Positions 24,591-36,747 of a stretch of 64,000 nt of DNA are shown here, in pieces. Source of the stretch: Ovis canadensis (taxonomy: Eukaryota; Chordata; Mammalia; Artiodactyla; Bovidae); assembly GCF_042477335.2 (NCBI RefSeq), contig NC_091246.1, forward strand, positions 18,535,001 through 18,599,000. Direction: 5' to 3'. A program made the position numbers and the translations under genes. Position 1 is the first letter of the stretch. Every line of letters starts with the position of its first letter. The notes below the pieces were generated by a model. It was not told the origin of the DNA, did not search any database, and worked only from the letters and a program-made list of their open reading frames with translations.

Positions 24591-25921
24591 GAATGAAACT
24601 AGAACACTTTCTAACACCATACATAAAAATAAACTCAAAATGGATTAAAGATCTACATGTAAGGCCAGAAACTATTAACTCCTAGAGGAAAACATAGGCA
24701 AAACACTCTCTGACATAAATCACAGCAAGATTCTCTATGACCCACCTCCAAGAGTAATGGAAATAAAAGCAAAAATAAACAAATGAGACCTAATTAAACT
24801 TAAAAGCTTTTTCACAACGAGGGAAACTACAAGCAAGGTAAAAAGACAGCCTTCAGGATGGGAGAAAATAATACCAAATGAAGCAACTGACAAAAAATTA
24901 ATCTTCAAAATATACAAGCAGTTCATGCAGCTCAATACCAGAAATAAATGACCCAATCAAAAACTGGGCCAAAGAACTAAACAGACATTTCTGCAAAGAA
25001 GACATACAGATGGCTAACAAACACAGGAAGAGATGCTCAACATCACTCATTATCAGAGAAATGCGAATCAAAACCACAGTGAGGTACCATCTGAAGTGGG
25101 TCAGAATGGCTGCTATAAAAAAGTCTACAAACAATAAATGCTGTAGAGGGTGCATAGAAAAGGGAACCCTCTTACACTGGGAATGAAAACTACTACAGCC
25201 ACTATGGAGAACAGTGTGGAGATTCCTTAAAAATGGAAAATAGAACTGCCATACAACACAGCAGTCCTATTGCTGAGCATACACACTGAGGAAACCAGAA
25301 TTGAAAGAGACACTTGTACCCCAGTGTTCATCACAGCACTGTTTCCAGTAGCTAGGATGTGGAAGCAACTTAGATGTCCATCAGCAGACGAACAGATAAG
25401 AAAGTTCTAATACATATACACAATGGAATATTACTCAGCTATTAAAAACCACATTTGAATCAGTTCTAAGGGGGTGGATGAAACTGGAGCCTATTATGCA
25501 GAGTGAAGTAAGTCAGAAAGAAAAACACCAGTAAAGTATAATAATGCATATATATGACATTTAGAAAGATTGTAACAATGACCCTAAACGTAAGACAGCA
25601 AAAGAGACACAGATATAAAAACAGATTTTTGGACTCTGGGAGAAGTTGAAGGTGGGATAATTTGAGAGAATAGCATTGAAACATGTATATTACCATATGT
25701 AAAATAGATCACCAGTCCAAATTTGATGCATGAAACAGGGTGCTTAAAGCTGGTGCACTGGGACAACCCAGAGGGATGGGATGGGGAAGGAGATGGGAGG
25801 GGTGATTGTGATGGGGTACACATGTACATTCATGGCTGATTCATGTCAATGTATGGCAAAACCCACTACAATATTGTAAAGTAATTAGCCTCTAATTAAA
25901 TAAATTAATTTTTTTTAAAAA

Positions 25922-26888
25922 AGGAAACAATAGTTAGAACTGGACATGGAATAACAGACTGGTTCCAAATTGGGAAAGGAGTACATCAAGGCTGTATATT
26001 GTCACCCTGCCTATTTAACTTATATCCAGAGTACATCATGAGAAATGTTGGACTGGATGAAGCACAAGGTGGAATCAAGTCTGCCAGGAGAAATATCAAT
26101 AAGCTCAGATATGCAGAAGACATCACCCTTATGTCAGAAAGTGAAGAAGAACTAAAGAGCCTCTTGATGAAAGTGAAAGATTTCAGGAGAGTGAAAAAGT
26201 TGGCTTAAAACTCAACATTCAGAAAACTAAAATCATGGCATCTGGTCCCATCACTTCATGGCAAATAGATGGGGAAACAATGGAAACAGTGAGAAACTTT
26301 ATATTTTTGGGCTCCAAAATTACTGCAGATGGTGACTGCAGGCATGAAATTAAAAGATGCTTGCTCCTTGGAAGAAAAGGTATAACCAACCTAGACAGCA
26401 TATTAAAAAGAAGAGACATTACTTTGCCTGCACAGGTCTGTCTAGTCAAAGATATGGTTTTTCAAGTAGCCATGTATAGATGTGAGAGTTGGACTATAAA
26501 GGAAGCTGAGTGCCAAAGAAGTGATGCTTTTGAACTGTGGCATTGGAAAAGACTCTGAGTCCCTTAGACTGCAAAGAGATGAAACCAGTCCATTCTAAAG
26601 GAAATCAGTCCCGAATATTCATTGGAAGGACTGATGCTGAAGCTGAAACTCTAATACTTTGGCCACCTGATGTGAAGAACTGACTCATTAGAAAAGACCC
26701 TGATGCTGGGAAACATTGAAGGCAGAAGAAGAGGAGGACAGAGGGGGAGATGGTTGGATGCCATCACTGACTTGATGGACATGAGTTTGAGCAATCTCCG
26801 GGAGTTGGTGAAGGACAGGGAAGCCTAGCATGCTGCAGTCCATGATGTCGCAAAGACTCTGATACGACTGAGCGACTGAACTGAACTG
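25922..26888 (+). mobile_element. BovB LINE, 5'-truncated
   Basis: It starts directly after the L1 tail in the region coding TVRTGHG and runs to the complete 3' end. The RT motif reads YAEDITLM, so YADD is lost. A small insertion near 26180 adds GATTTCAGG and shifts the frame. Confidence 0.92.
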
Positions 26889-26894
26889 ATATTG

Positions 26895-29008
26895 CCATTT
26901 TAAACCTTGCTTTCCAGTTGAATTCTTAGTTGTTCCTTGTGTATTTCTTCTTTTTTTCTGATTTTCTTTTTGTAATTGAAAGATTTTCTTTCATATTATG
27001 CCTTAGTTACCTTTATGGTTGGTTTGTTTGTTTTTGTGAATCTATTATATGTTTTGTTTGTGGTTACCATAGTTTTCAAGTGAGTATGTTAAGCCGTAAC
27101 TCTATCTGCTTGCATTAGCCTAATTGTCATATAAGTTGAAACACATTCTGAAAGATTTACATTTTTAATTCTCTCCCCCAAATTTTGTGATGTCCTATTG
27201 TACATGTGCATGTGTAATCCTGTTGCTGTGTGTTTAGTTATTATAAATGTTTTTTTAAAAATCTTTATATTAGCCTATGAAAATGATCTTGTCTTTTCAT
27301 ACATTTGCCTTTTCTATTGTGCTTTCCCCTTATTTTCTTCTTTGGACTCAGGAAATTTTCAGCCATCATTTCTATAAATACATTTTTAATCTCTTTTTTC
27401 TCTCTTCTCTTTCTGGAACCTATTATGCACAGGTTGGCACACTTCATATTATATTATCTTGTATGTTGTCCAGTGAATTCTGTGTTCCACATCAATTATT
27501 CACTTTGCATTATTTAGTCTTTTTTCATTGCTTCTAGATTGTTTTTTATCTCAACAGTTGAATTGTCTAATTTTGATTGGTTCCTCTGTATAGTTTCTAC
27601 TACCTTGCTAGAGTGATCTGTGTTTCTGTTGATAAACTTTCTTAATTCTGTTAGCATTTTTTTTGCTTCCTTTTTAAACTCAGGGTCTACTGGATTGGCG
27701 ATGTGTGTTTCATTATGTGTTCTTTCAAGGGATTTCTCTTGTTCTTTTAATTGACAGTAGTTTCTCTTCTCTTTCATTTTTCTTAATTATCTCTGTTTCT
27801 ATGAAGTTAGTAGAAACAGTAATCTGCTGTGGTCTTGAAAGGTGTTTTTATGTAGGAGCATCCTTAAATAGACTATGTGAGTCCAATATTTTTGATGCAA
27901 TTGCCACTTTGTGTATGGATGTCAGCCATGTTTTTTTCTGAGTGTGCTGGATGTTATCCACTTGATAGAAGGGGTATAATTGATATTGTGGTGTCCAGAG
28001 CCTGCACTGGGTTTTGGATGTGTCCTTCTCTTTGCTTTAAAGCTATCACAGACCAATTGGAGGCAGGGCCTCTCTTAGCTTAATAGTTGTTATAGCCTTG
28101 TTGGAGGCAGGGTTTGCTCCCTAGTTGTTGAAGTAATAGTCCTGAGTATCTGGTTCTATTTGGCTCTGTTGCACTGAAGTGTGTACTCCATCCAAAAGGA
28201 GATGAGCACTGAATCAGATGAGGCCCATGTGGGCACAGTGAACCTATTCACTGCTGGTGCAGGTGTCTGGAACCATCCTAAGGTCATATCCCTTTCTCTT
28301 TTGTGTTTGTCCCTGATCTGGTGCTAGGTGGTTTGGGGAAATGAAGTGCTGTGGCTGTAGGAATCAAGATAGTTGTGCAACCCCTTGGAGACTGGACTGT
28401 CTCTGTGGTACTACTCTATTAGGAGTCATCTGCCTTAAGTTTGGCTCCAAGTTAGGTGTGGTGTGGACAGAACTATAGTACTCCTCCTAAGAAATGAGTC
28501 ACTGTGTACTTCTCCCCAAGAGCTACCTGATGGATTCTGGTCATTCCATCCAGCATGAATACCAACAAAGTCTGATGCTACCAGACCCACCCATGAGCCT
28601 GTCCTTACAGTGTATTCACTGGCAGTACACTCTGAGGTTCAGTATGGACCATATCTCAAGCTCTCCAGATGTCCCCTTGCAGCTAGATAAGTCTTCTCCC
28701 AGGGCTGGCCTGACCAAAATTCAGTGCCTAGCCACCATGCATACCAGCAATTGCATGCATTTTGAGTTGGGAGGTGCAAGGAGGTGGCAGCCACCAGTAG
28801 TGATCTCTCTCTGCCCTGATTTCTAGCCAGACAAGCACATCCTGCCTGGTTATGTGGGGGTATTTCCTGTAACTTTGGTTGTATAAGAGATCTTCTGCCA
28901 GTTTCCAGTTGGTTTTCTGTGACAATTGTTCCACATGTAGATGTATTTTTGAGGTGTCTGTATGAGTAGGTGAGCTTCACATTCTCCTACTATACCATCT
29001 TGATCCTC
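26895..29008 (-). mobile_element. Old L1, 5' UTR and ORF1 region, antisense
   Basis: The right end, read on the reverse strand, is the L1 5' start (GGAGGATCAAGATGGTATAG...). The leader follows, with an open stretch at 28639-28980. At 27514-27777 the reverse strand reads as an L1 ORF1 N-terminus (MKEKRNYCQLKEQEKSLERTHNETHI ... EFKKEAKKMLTELRKFINRNT). About 27370-27410 resembles a later ORF1 part (EMMAENF). ORF2 is missing apart from unassigned AT-rich sequence at 26895-27240. Confidence 0.75.
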
Positions 29009-29639
29009 CCTGAGTAGTAATAGATCCTTTGTATATTCTCTGTCCCACTATAACCTAGCAATATACCATAGTTTCTATAAATGCTTTTAGTCTATTAAGA
29101 GTCCACCAAATAGGATACTTGTTGCTTAGTTGATGGATTTATTGAAATTGGCTAATTGAACTGAATATAGAATGTACCATTGGAGAGATATGTTTATTAT
29201 GCTAAGGTGAATGAAAAGATAAAACAACTGAAAATAAAGTCATAGACAAAAAAATAAAGAGAGATTGTTGAGAAAGTGAGAGATTCACTCTTACTAAATA
29301 GAAGTGGATTTTTGCTGACTGCCAGATGTAATTTGACTTTATGTGCTAATTGGAAGGCTTTATGATACTTCTGAGAAGAAGAAAACCATTCAGACGTGAT
29401 GTTTAACATATATTTTTTTTCACTCAAAGATCACAAACCCCAGGGTACAGAAAATCAATATGCTGTAGTAAGGAATGGAAAAGCAAAGACAAATAAGCTT
29501 TGCATCTTACTCTTGAGTAGTGTTGAATCACATGGCAGAGAATGAGGTAATGAAGCTATTATACGTTATGATAAAACCTATTTTAAAGCTAAAAACAGTA
29601 AAATCACAGAGAAATGTAGGTGATGGTATAGTAGGATGA
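29009..29639. other. Single-copy DNA, no feature seen
   Basis: AT-rich sequence between an antisense L1 and a BovB leader. No gene and no recognised repeat. Confidence 0.55.
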
Positions 29640-30866
29640 TGTAGAGCTCACCTCAAACAAAACCTTGTGTGCACCAGGACCCAGAGGCCCTACAGAGACT
29701 GAGCCAGACCTGCCTTTGAGGGTGTGAGTATCTCCTGTGGAGACACAGGTCAGTAGTGGCCTGTAGCAGGGACAGGGGCTCTGGGTGCAGCTACCTGGGT
29801 CACACAGCCTATGGCATAAGCCCTCTTGGAGGAGATCACCATTAACCCTACCATAGAGCCACCAAGCAGATGACTCACAAACTGCAGAACAGTTATGCCA
29901 AATATTTCTCACACTGTTAAGAAAGTTACAGGATTTCCCAACCTGAGGATCTGGCAAAGGGACTGAGAACCCCCAGGGAATTTGACTTTGGAGGCCAGTG
30001 GGATTTGATCACAGAACTTACACAGGACTGGGGAAACAGACTCTTGGAGGGCACAGAGAAAGCCTTGTACGCACTAGGACTCAGGTAACAGTGACCCCAC
30101 AAGCGACTGACCCAGACTTGTCTGTGAGTATCCGGGAGTCTGGTGGAGGTGTGGGTAGACAGTGGCCTGCTGTAGGGTCAGGGGCACTGAATGCAACAGT
30201 GCCCGCACATGACCTTTTAAAGGAGATCACCATTATCTTCATTACCCCCACCATAGTTTGGTCTCAGGTCAAACAACAGGGAGGGAACAGAGCCCTGCCC
30301 ATCAACAGAAAATGGGATTAAAGATTTACTGAGCATGGCCCCTCTCATCAGAAGGAGACTATTTCCCCCACAGTCAGTCTCTCCCTTCAGGAAGGTTCAT
30401 AAAGCTCTTATACTTATCTATCAGAGGGCAGACAGAGTGAAAACAATGACAGAAAACTAACCAAACTAATCACATGAACCACAGCCTTGTCTAACTCAAT
30501 GAGACTATGAGTCATGCCATGTAGGGCCACCCAACATGGATGGGTCAAGGTGGAGAGTTCAGACAAAACATGGTCCACTGGAGAAGGGAATGGCAAGCCA
30601 CTTCAGTATTCTTGCCTTGAGAACCCCATGAATAGTATGAAAAGGCAAAAGGATATGACACTGACATGAACTCCTCAGGTCGTAGGTGCCCAATATCCTA
30701 CTGGAGTAGATTGGAGAAATAACTCCAGAAAGAATGAAGAGACAGACCCAAAGCAAGAACAACACCCAGTTGTGGATGTGACTGGTGATGGAAGTAAAGT
30801 CCAATGCTGTAGCAGAACAATATTGCATAGGAACCTGGAATGTTAGGTCCATGAATTAAGGTAAAT
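29640..30866 (+). mobile_element. BovB 5' leader with tandem duplication, and start of ORF
   Basis: The right part (30420-30866) is the BovB 5' UTR that precedes the ORF (GAGGGCAGACAGA, CCACAGCCTTGTCTAACTCAATGA, GTCCACTGGAGAAGGGAATGGCAA) and enters it at CATAGGAACCTGGAATGTTAGG. The left part holds two related units about 390-400 bases apart. GCACCAGGACCCAG at 29671 matches GCACTAGGACTCAG at 30071, and GGAGATCACCATTA at 29831 recurs at 30222. The upstream units also share wording with the L1 leader near 47240-47380, so which family first owned them is open. Confidence 0.75.
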
Positions 30867-31188
30867 TTAGTTCAGTTCAGTTGCTCAGTCGTGTCCAACT
30901 CTTTGAGACACCATGGACTGTAGCACACCAGGTTTCCCTGTCCATCACCAACTCCCGGACTTTGCTCAAACTCATGTCCATTGAGTCGGTGATTCCATCC
31001 AACCATCTCATCTTCTGTTGTCCCCTTCTCCTCCTGCCTTCAATGTTTCCCAGCATCAGGGTCTTTTCAAATGAGTCAGTTCTTCACAACAGGTGGCCAA
31101 AGTATTAGAGTTTCGGCCTCAGCATCAGTCTTTCCAATTAATATTCAGAACTGACTTCCTTTAGGATTGACTGGTTTGATCTCCTTGA
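30867..31188 (-). mobile_element. BovB 3'-terminal fragment, antisense
   Basis: Antisense copy of the last 320 or so bases of BovB, starting at the GTTCAGTTCAG tail and ending where ATCAAACCAGTCAATCC is encoded. It lies between two sense BovB pieces. Confidence 0.9.
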
Positions 31189-31500
31189 AGACCATTATTT
31201 TGCTGACAAAAGTCTGTCTAGTCAAAGCTGTGGTTTTTACAGTAGTTATGTATGGATGTGAGAGCTGGACCATAAAGAAAGCTGAGAGCCGAATAACTGA
31301 TGCTTTTGAACTGTGGTGTTGGAGAAGTATCTTGAGAGTCCCTTGGATTGCAAGAAGATGAAACCAGTCAATCCTAAAGGAAGTCAGTCCTGAATATTCA
31401 TTTGAGCAAGCTCCAGGAATTGGTGATGGACAGGGAAGCCTGGCATGCTGCAGTCCATGGCGTCAAATGAGTTGGTCATGACTGAGCGACTGAACTGATC
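31189..31500 (+). mobile_element. BovB 3' part with internal deletion
   Basis: It begins in the ITLLTKVCLVKAVV-coding region, reads CESWTIKKAESRITDAFELWCWR, then jumps near 31400 over some 200 bases to the last part ([15 protein letters not shown]) and the 3' tail. With 30867-31188 it forms an inverted repeat of BovB ends. Confidence 0.88.
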
Positions 31501-32674
31501 TGAACAGACAGATATCTTCCATGAGTAAATCATGAACATTTAACCTGGATTTGAAGGATAAGTAATACTTTTACAAGTGCAAAGTTGAGGACAGACATCC
31601 CAGGTGAAGAATACGGTAGAACAGCATTTTCAAAGGAAGATGGGGATTTGATTCTTGGGGCATGTTAAGAAGATGACAGGAGTCAGAACAAGGCTTAGGT
31701 ACTTTAATAAGGATACAGGGGATTTATTTTAACAATGAATAAATGATTAGAAGGGCTAATAAGATGTACCCAATATATAGATTTTGTGAATTCAAAATTA
31801 AGGCTTCCTAACACTCTCACATATTTGGTTCTATAATGTCCTGCTTGGCTCCTGCCTGACACTTAGAAGAGAGACACACTCCTATGGTTTTCCTGTAACA
31901 TTCTTTGGATAAAAGCTCCTCATGAGAGTGTTAAGTAAAAGGGAGGATTCTTCTGCCTGATTTTTACTTATAGCCTATTCCACCTGGTCTTAAGAAACTT
32001 AAGTCAGGACAATGGATACGGGTCATTAGAGAATGCTTAGCTTTTTTCATCATAGAACATATCTATTGTGTTAACAAATGGCATAGATTATTGTTATGGA
32101 TCCACATTTATTGTTGCCCTTATTAGAAAAAAAATGTAGTAGTTTCAAATGAAGAAAAATATTTTTAGATTGTCAGATTTCTTCTAAGTTGATCTACAGT
32201 GTCTTGCCTAAGAGGATTCCATCTGTGTGTAATGAAAATATACCATTTATCCATAGACATGCATTTGTAAAGAAAACTGGATATTAGCTCTGTGTTTCAG
32301 ACTTCTTGGTGGGACACACATGGTAAATAAAAGTTAAAGACCTTAAAGATCTTCTGAAACAGACCCCAATGATATTAAGGGCAGGAGCCTGAGCTAAAAG
32401 GATGATTACTACCTTTGGTCAGTTATGCCACTAGCAACAGGAAAAGAATGTTCTTTAACTTATATTTATGGCATAATCTCTGTGACCATATAGTATGATT
32501 TATATTTGGTGATCCAAATTTATGCTGAATGTCCAAGTATAATTGTTCAAAACACTCTGTTTTAGTGTCAGAAGTGTCCAAGTTTGGATTATAAGTGATG
32601 TCTGGCCCTTGTCACAGAGTAGAGTTGCTCAGAAATACTATTTCTCATATTCTACGAATCTGAGATATTGGGGT
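31501..32674. other. Single-copy DNA, no gene seen
   Basis: No ORF of note. The end (32555-32650, with GTGTCAGAAGTGTCC) shares a short motif with 61605-61640 (ATGTCAGAAGTGTCC), which may mark an old shared repeat. Confidence 0.5.
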
Positions 32675-34288
32675 ATTCTAGGTGGCAAAAGTACACAGAA
32701 GAACTGGACAAAAAAGATCTTCAAGACCTGGATAATCACAATGGTGTGATCACTCACCTGGAGCCAGACATCCTGGAATGTGAAGTCAAATGGGCCTTAG
32801 AAAGCATCAGTATGAACAAAGCTAGTGGAGGTGATGGAATCCCAGTTGAGCTATTTCAAATCCTGAAAGATGATGCTGTGAAAGTGCTGCACTCAATATG
32901 CCAGCAAATTTGGAAAACTCAGAAGTGGCCACAGGACTGGAAAAGATCAGTTTTCATTCCAATCCCAAAGAAAGGCAATGCCAAAGAATGCTCAGACTAC
33001 CACACAATTGCACTCATCTCACATGCTGGTAAAGTAATGTTCAAAATTCTCCAAGCCAGGCTTCAGCAATACGTGAACCATGAACTTCCTGATGTTCAAG
33101 CTGGTTTTAGAAAAGGCAGAGGAACAAGAGATCAAATTGCCAACATCTGCTGGATCATGGAAAAAGCAAGAGAGTTCCAGAAAAACATCTATTTCTGCTT
33201 TATTGCCTATGCCAAAGCCGTTGACTATGTGGATCACAATAAACTGTGGAAAATTCTGAGAGAGATGGCAATACCAGACCACCTAACCTGCCTCTTGAGA
33301 AATCTGTATGCAGGTCAGGAAGCAACAGTTAGAACTGGACATGAACAACAGACTGGTTCCAAATAGGAAAAGGAGTACATCAAGGATGTATATTGTCACC
33401 CTGCTTATTTAACTTACATGCAGAGTACATCATGAGAAACGCTGGACTGAAAGAAACACAAGCTGGAATCAAGATTGCTGGGAGAAATATCAATAACCTC
33501 AGAGAAACAGATGACACCACCCTTATGGCAGAAAGTGAAGAGCAACTAAAAAGCTTCTTGATGAAAGTGAAAGAAGAGAGTGAAAAAGTTGGCTTAAAAC
33601 TCAACATTCAAAAAACAAAGATCATGGCATCTGGTCCCATCACTTCATGGGAAATAGATGGGGAAACAGTGGAAACAGTGTCAGACTTTATATTTTTGGG
33701 CTCCAAAATCACTGCAGATGGTGACTGCAGCCATGAAATTAAAAGACGCTTACTCCTTGGAGGAAAGTTATGACCAACCTAGATAGCATATTCAAAAGCA
33801 GAGACATTACTTTGCCAACAAAGGTCTGTCTAGTCAAGGCTATGGTTTTTCCTGTGGTCATGTATGGATGTGAGAGTAGGACTGTGAAGAAGGCTGAGTG
33901 CTGAAGAATTGATGCTTTGCACTGTGGTGTTGGAGAAGACTCTTGAGAGTCCCTTGGACTGCGAGGAGATCCAACCAGTCCATTCTGAAGGAGATCAGCT
34001 CTGGGATTTCTTTGGAAGGAATGATGCTAAAGCTGAAACTCCAGTACGTTGGCCACCTCATGCAAAGAGTTGACTCATTGGAAAAGACTCTGATGCTGGG
34101 AGGGAGTGGGGTAGGAGGAGAAGGGGACGACAGAGGATGAGATGGCTGGATGGCATCACTGACTTGATGGACGTGAATCTGAGTGAACTCCGGGAGTTGG
34201 TGATGGACAGAGAGGCCTGGCGTGCTGCGATTCATGGGGTCGCTAGAGTCGGACACGACTGAGAGACTGGACTGAACTGAACTGAAGG
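32675..34288 (+). mobile_element. BovB LINE, 5'-truncated, RT and 3' end
   Basis: It opens at the WQKYTEELDKKDLQD-coding region and has the longest uninterrupted BovB RT frame in the window (232 codons, 32668-33366, including CFIAYAKAVDYVDHNKLW). It then shifts frame through a small deletion at GGACATGAACAACAG. The catalytic YADD is replaced by ETDD. The 3' end is complete. Confidence 0.93.
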
Positions 34289-35036
34289 GTTTCTTTCCTT
34301 TCTTTCTTTTTTAGAATTTTTAAACAAAAGTTGGGTGGTAGCAGTTTCAGGTGGTGAAAAGTATGTTCTTAGTACTTGCTCTTTTAGGTGTTCAGTTCAG
34401 TTGCTCAGTCATGTCCGAGCACGTATCACTTGACTGACTTCTATGATTCCACTAGAATTCCACTATCATTCCACTAGAGTAGGAGCAGTTTAGTAATGCA
34501 GAGGAAATAGTGTGCATTATTGTCCTTAGGTGAGAGAGAACATGAAATAATTGGGTAACTACACTGACTGTAGCACAGTATGTGTGAAGGAATGGGGGCA
34601 ATGTGGGCAGGAAACCAGAAGGTGAAATATGTGGATCAAAATGTAGGCTGAGGCAGATGAGTTCTCTGGGTTTAAAAAAAAAAATGTCAAAAGTATTTCA
34701 GATGAAGGGTACTGAAAATAGATGTGTTGGGTTTTCTGGAAAAGACTTAATTTTAAATATATTTTTTGTCTCGTCCTCATAAGTTTAGTTGAATTTCTTA
34801 GACTACTTAATGTTTACTTTTATGAGATCACAGTTGTTTTCAGAACACGGTATAATTAAACTTGTGATATTGACATTTCTAACTCTGAATTTCTATGATT
34901 CTATGTATGACTTTCATTTGTTCTGTTTATATTTAAAACCCTTGCCTCAAAATATGTCAGCTTGCTTTGTTCACAAACTCAAAGATGTCAGTTTCTTATT
35001 GTTTTCTCCAGAAACAGTGCTTACTTGCTATTTTTC
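34289..35036. other. Single-copy DNA with a tiny BovB end
   Basis: About 30 bases at 34390-34419 (TTCAGTTGCTCAGTCATGTCC) are an isolated BovB 3' terminus in antisense. The rest shows no gene or recognised repeat. Confidence 0.6.
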
Positions 35037-36166
35037 TCATAGGACTTCCTTGTTCCTCAGGCTACAGGTGATAGGAGTGATCACAGGGGTGACTACACCA
35101 TAGAACAGGGTAATCAGTTTGTTCAAGTCATCTTTTGGACTTTAGCTGCCTTCACATGAATAAAATCGTCTCATAAAACATAAATAACCACTGTTATGTG
35201 GGCCAAACTGGTAGAAGAGGCCTTTTACTTTCTTCAGCTGAACTGATTCTCAGTAATAGCATAGATGATGAAAATATAGGAAACAAATTAGCAGTAATGG
35301 AGCAAATGAAAATATTACATTGTCTAACATTATTATACTCTCATTCAAGAAAATACTTAATGAAGACAGCTTTAATAAAGGCAGTATTTCACATACAAAA
35401 AAATATTACTTCTATTCCTGCACAAAAGAATACTCATAATGTGAGTATATTTTGTGCCAATCCACTGAGAAAGTTTAGTCCCCAGGAGATAGCTGTCATC
35501 TAAACACGAAGTGTCCTGTTTATGATGATGAGTAATCGCAGAAATTTGTTGATGGCCATGTAGAAATGTATGTCATCACTGTTAGGAACACACACTCTGT
35601 GTACCCCATTATATAAAGAGATAGGCATTTATATAATTGTCTGTTGTTGTTATGGTTTAGTTGCTAAGTTGTATGTGACTCTCTTGCAACCCCATGGACT
35701 GTAGCCTGCAAGGCTCCTCTGTCCATGGGAGTTCCTAGGCAAGAATACTGGAATTGGTTGCCATTTCCATCTTCAGGGTATCTTCCTGACCCAGGGATCG
35801 AATCCATGTCTCCTGCATTGCAGGTGGATTCTTTATCACTGAGTCACCAGGGAAACCTATTTATATAACATAGGCTATGAATGACATAGTTTCCTCAATA
35901 ATAGTAAGAGGATACAAATGAGGATGTGTGCCACATATCCAGGAAGGAGAGACTACCAAAAAGAAGTCCATGATGTCCATGGTGTGTGGAGAAGGGGTTC
36001 TTAGAAGGTTAAGAAGACTAAGGTGCTGTTCTCTAGGATTACCAGGCACATCAGTAAAGATATGACAAAAAGAAATTTTTGTCAGTTCCTTGGTATTCAG
36101 AAAGATCTCTCAGAATGAACTCAGTTTCAATTTATTAATTGTTCCTTTCCATTTTTCTTTTTTCAT
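35037..36166 (-). pseudogene. Olfactory receptor pseudogene, nearly full length, interrupted by a SINE
   Basis: Pieces of a class II odorant receptor can be followed in order on the reverse strand. They are an N-terminus of TEFILRDLSEYQG type (about 36130-36090), TM1-TM2 with GN-STLV and LLHTP (near 36000), WICGTHPHLYP before the first extracellular loop, a degraded MAYDRY region (near 35570), MTAISWGLNFLSGLAQNILTL at TM4 (near 35480), TM5 and SSAEESK (near 35250), a degraded TM6, and LITLFYGVVTPVITPITCSLRNKEV at TM7 (35110-35045). Many frameshifts and stops are present, and a Bov-tA SINE splits the TM2-TM3 region. It cannot make a receptor. The subfamily is uncertain. Confidence 0.88.
35637..35858 (-). 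mobile_element. Bov-tA SINE with 10-bp target duplication, inside the OR pseudogene
   Basis: An antisense Bov-tA that ends in the reversed tRNA-like head (CAGGTGGATTCTTTATCACTGAGTCACCAGGGAAACC). ATTTATATAA is repeated at 35627-35636 and 35859-35868. Confidence 0.95.
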
Positions 36167-36747
36167 TCTCAAAATGACTCAGATAACAAAATAGCACAAA
36201 ATAGTTAAGTGAGTGGTCCCATGTTCCATTAAGATGTATTAATAATTGGGGCAGAGGGTGTAACAACTATGTGAGCACTAGCTGGAGTAGTGGTAATAGC
36301 AGTGAGATCAGCTCATGGGATTCCTCTTCTAGCCCATAGAGCAGCTGACCAACACTGATAACTTATTAAAAAAATAGACTGCTGTATTCTGTATCCTGGG
36401 ACTGTGATATACAAAGTCTTCAGTGACGAAAATGATTTGCATTTTTAGTAAATAACTGTTAAGAGATAGGATAAAAAAATAGTAACTAACATATCTCTGT
36501 AAAAGTAAAAGAATAATTCCATTTGCTTGAAACATTTTTCTGATGTGACTTATCTGGGTGCTTCACTTAACTAATGTTGGACATAGGATTTTGAGACCCA
36601 TGTGTGACTTCAGGAGAAGAAAGGAAGAAATGGTTAAAGAGCTCTGTTCTTGTGAGGGAAGTTTAACCACACAGGAGCAGAACATGTCCAGAAAGCAGTT
36701 CCTTCTAATCAGGTCAACTTCAGAAACAGCGCTGTTGGACACCCAAT
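36167..36747. other. Single-copy DNA, upstream of the OR pseudogene
   Basis: No gene or recognised repeat. It lies 5' of the reverse-strand OR remnant and may contain its former leader and promoter, but nothing is identifiable. Confidence 0.5.

Larger units (their letters stand above)
15093..25921 (+). mobile_element. Near full-length ruminant L1 hosting two nested BovBs
   Basis: The L1 pieces are 15093-15962, 18560-21711 and 23313-25921, about 6.6 kb in all. The 5' end is ACAAGATGGTGGAGGAGTAG. A long leader runs to about 20000. ORF2 starts around 20150, with endonuclease words VAIHISDKIAFGIKA and TIINIYATNIGALKYVRQ, then [20 protein letters not shown]. The RT part is split by a BovB at 21712 and resumes at 23313 as [20 protein letters not shown]. 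The catalytic FADD reads FAND at about 23824-23835. The 3' UTR and tail end at about 25920. I see no convincing ORF1, so that part is deleted or too decayed. Many stops: a dead copy. Confidence 0.85.

Noticed and set aside
29640-30321. Open frames in the leader region (29604-29957 reverse, 29998-30321 forward)
   Set aside because: They fall in the LINE leader units, have no recognisable domain, and are not aligned with each other between the two tandem units.
30867-31500. Twin priming as an explanation for the inverted BovB pieces
   Set aside because: Both inverted pieces contain the BovB 3' terminus, which a single twin-primed event cannot give.
32540-32650. Short motif shared with 61605-61640 as a possible gene-like conserved element
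   Set aside because: Only about 15-30 bases are clearly shared. It may be an old repeat, and nothing supports a function.
32668-33366. 232-codon RT-like frame as a possible functional gene
   Set aside because: It is a 5'-truncated BovB that lacks the endonuclease, shifts frame after 33366 and has ETDD in place of YADD.
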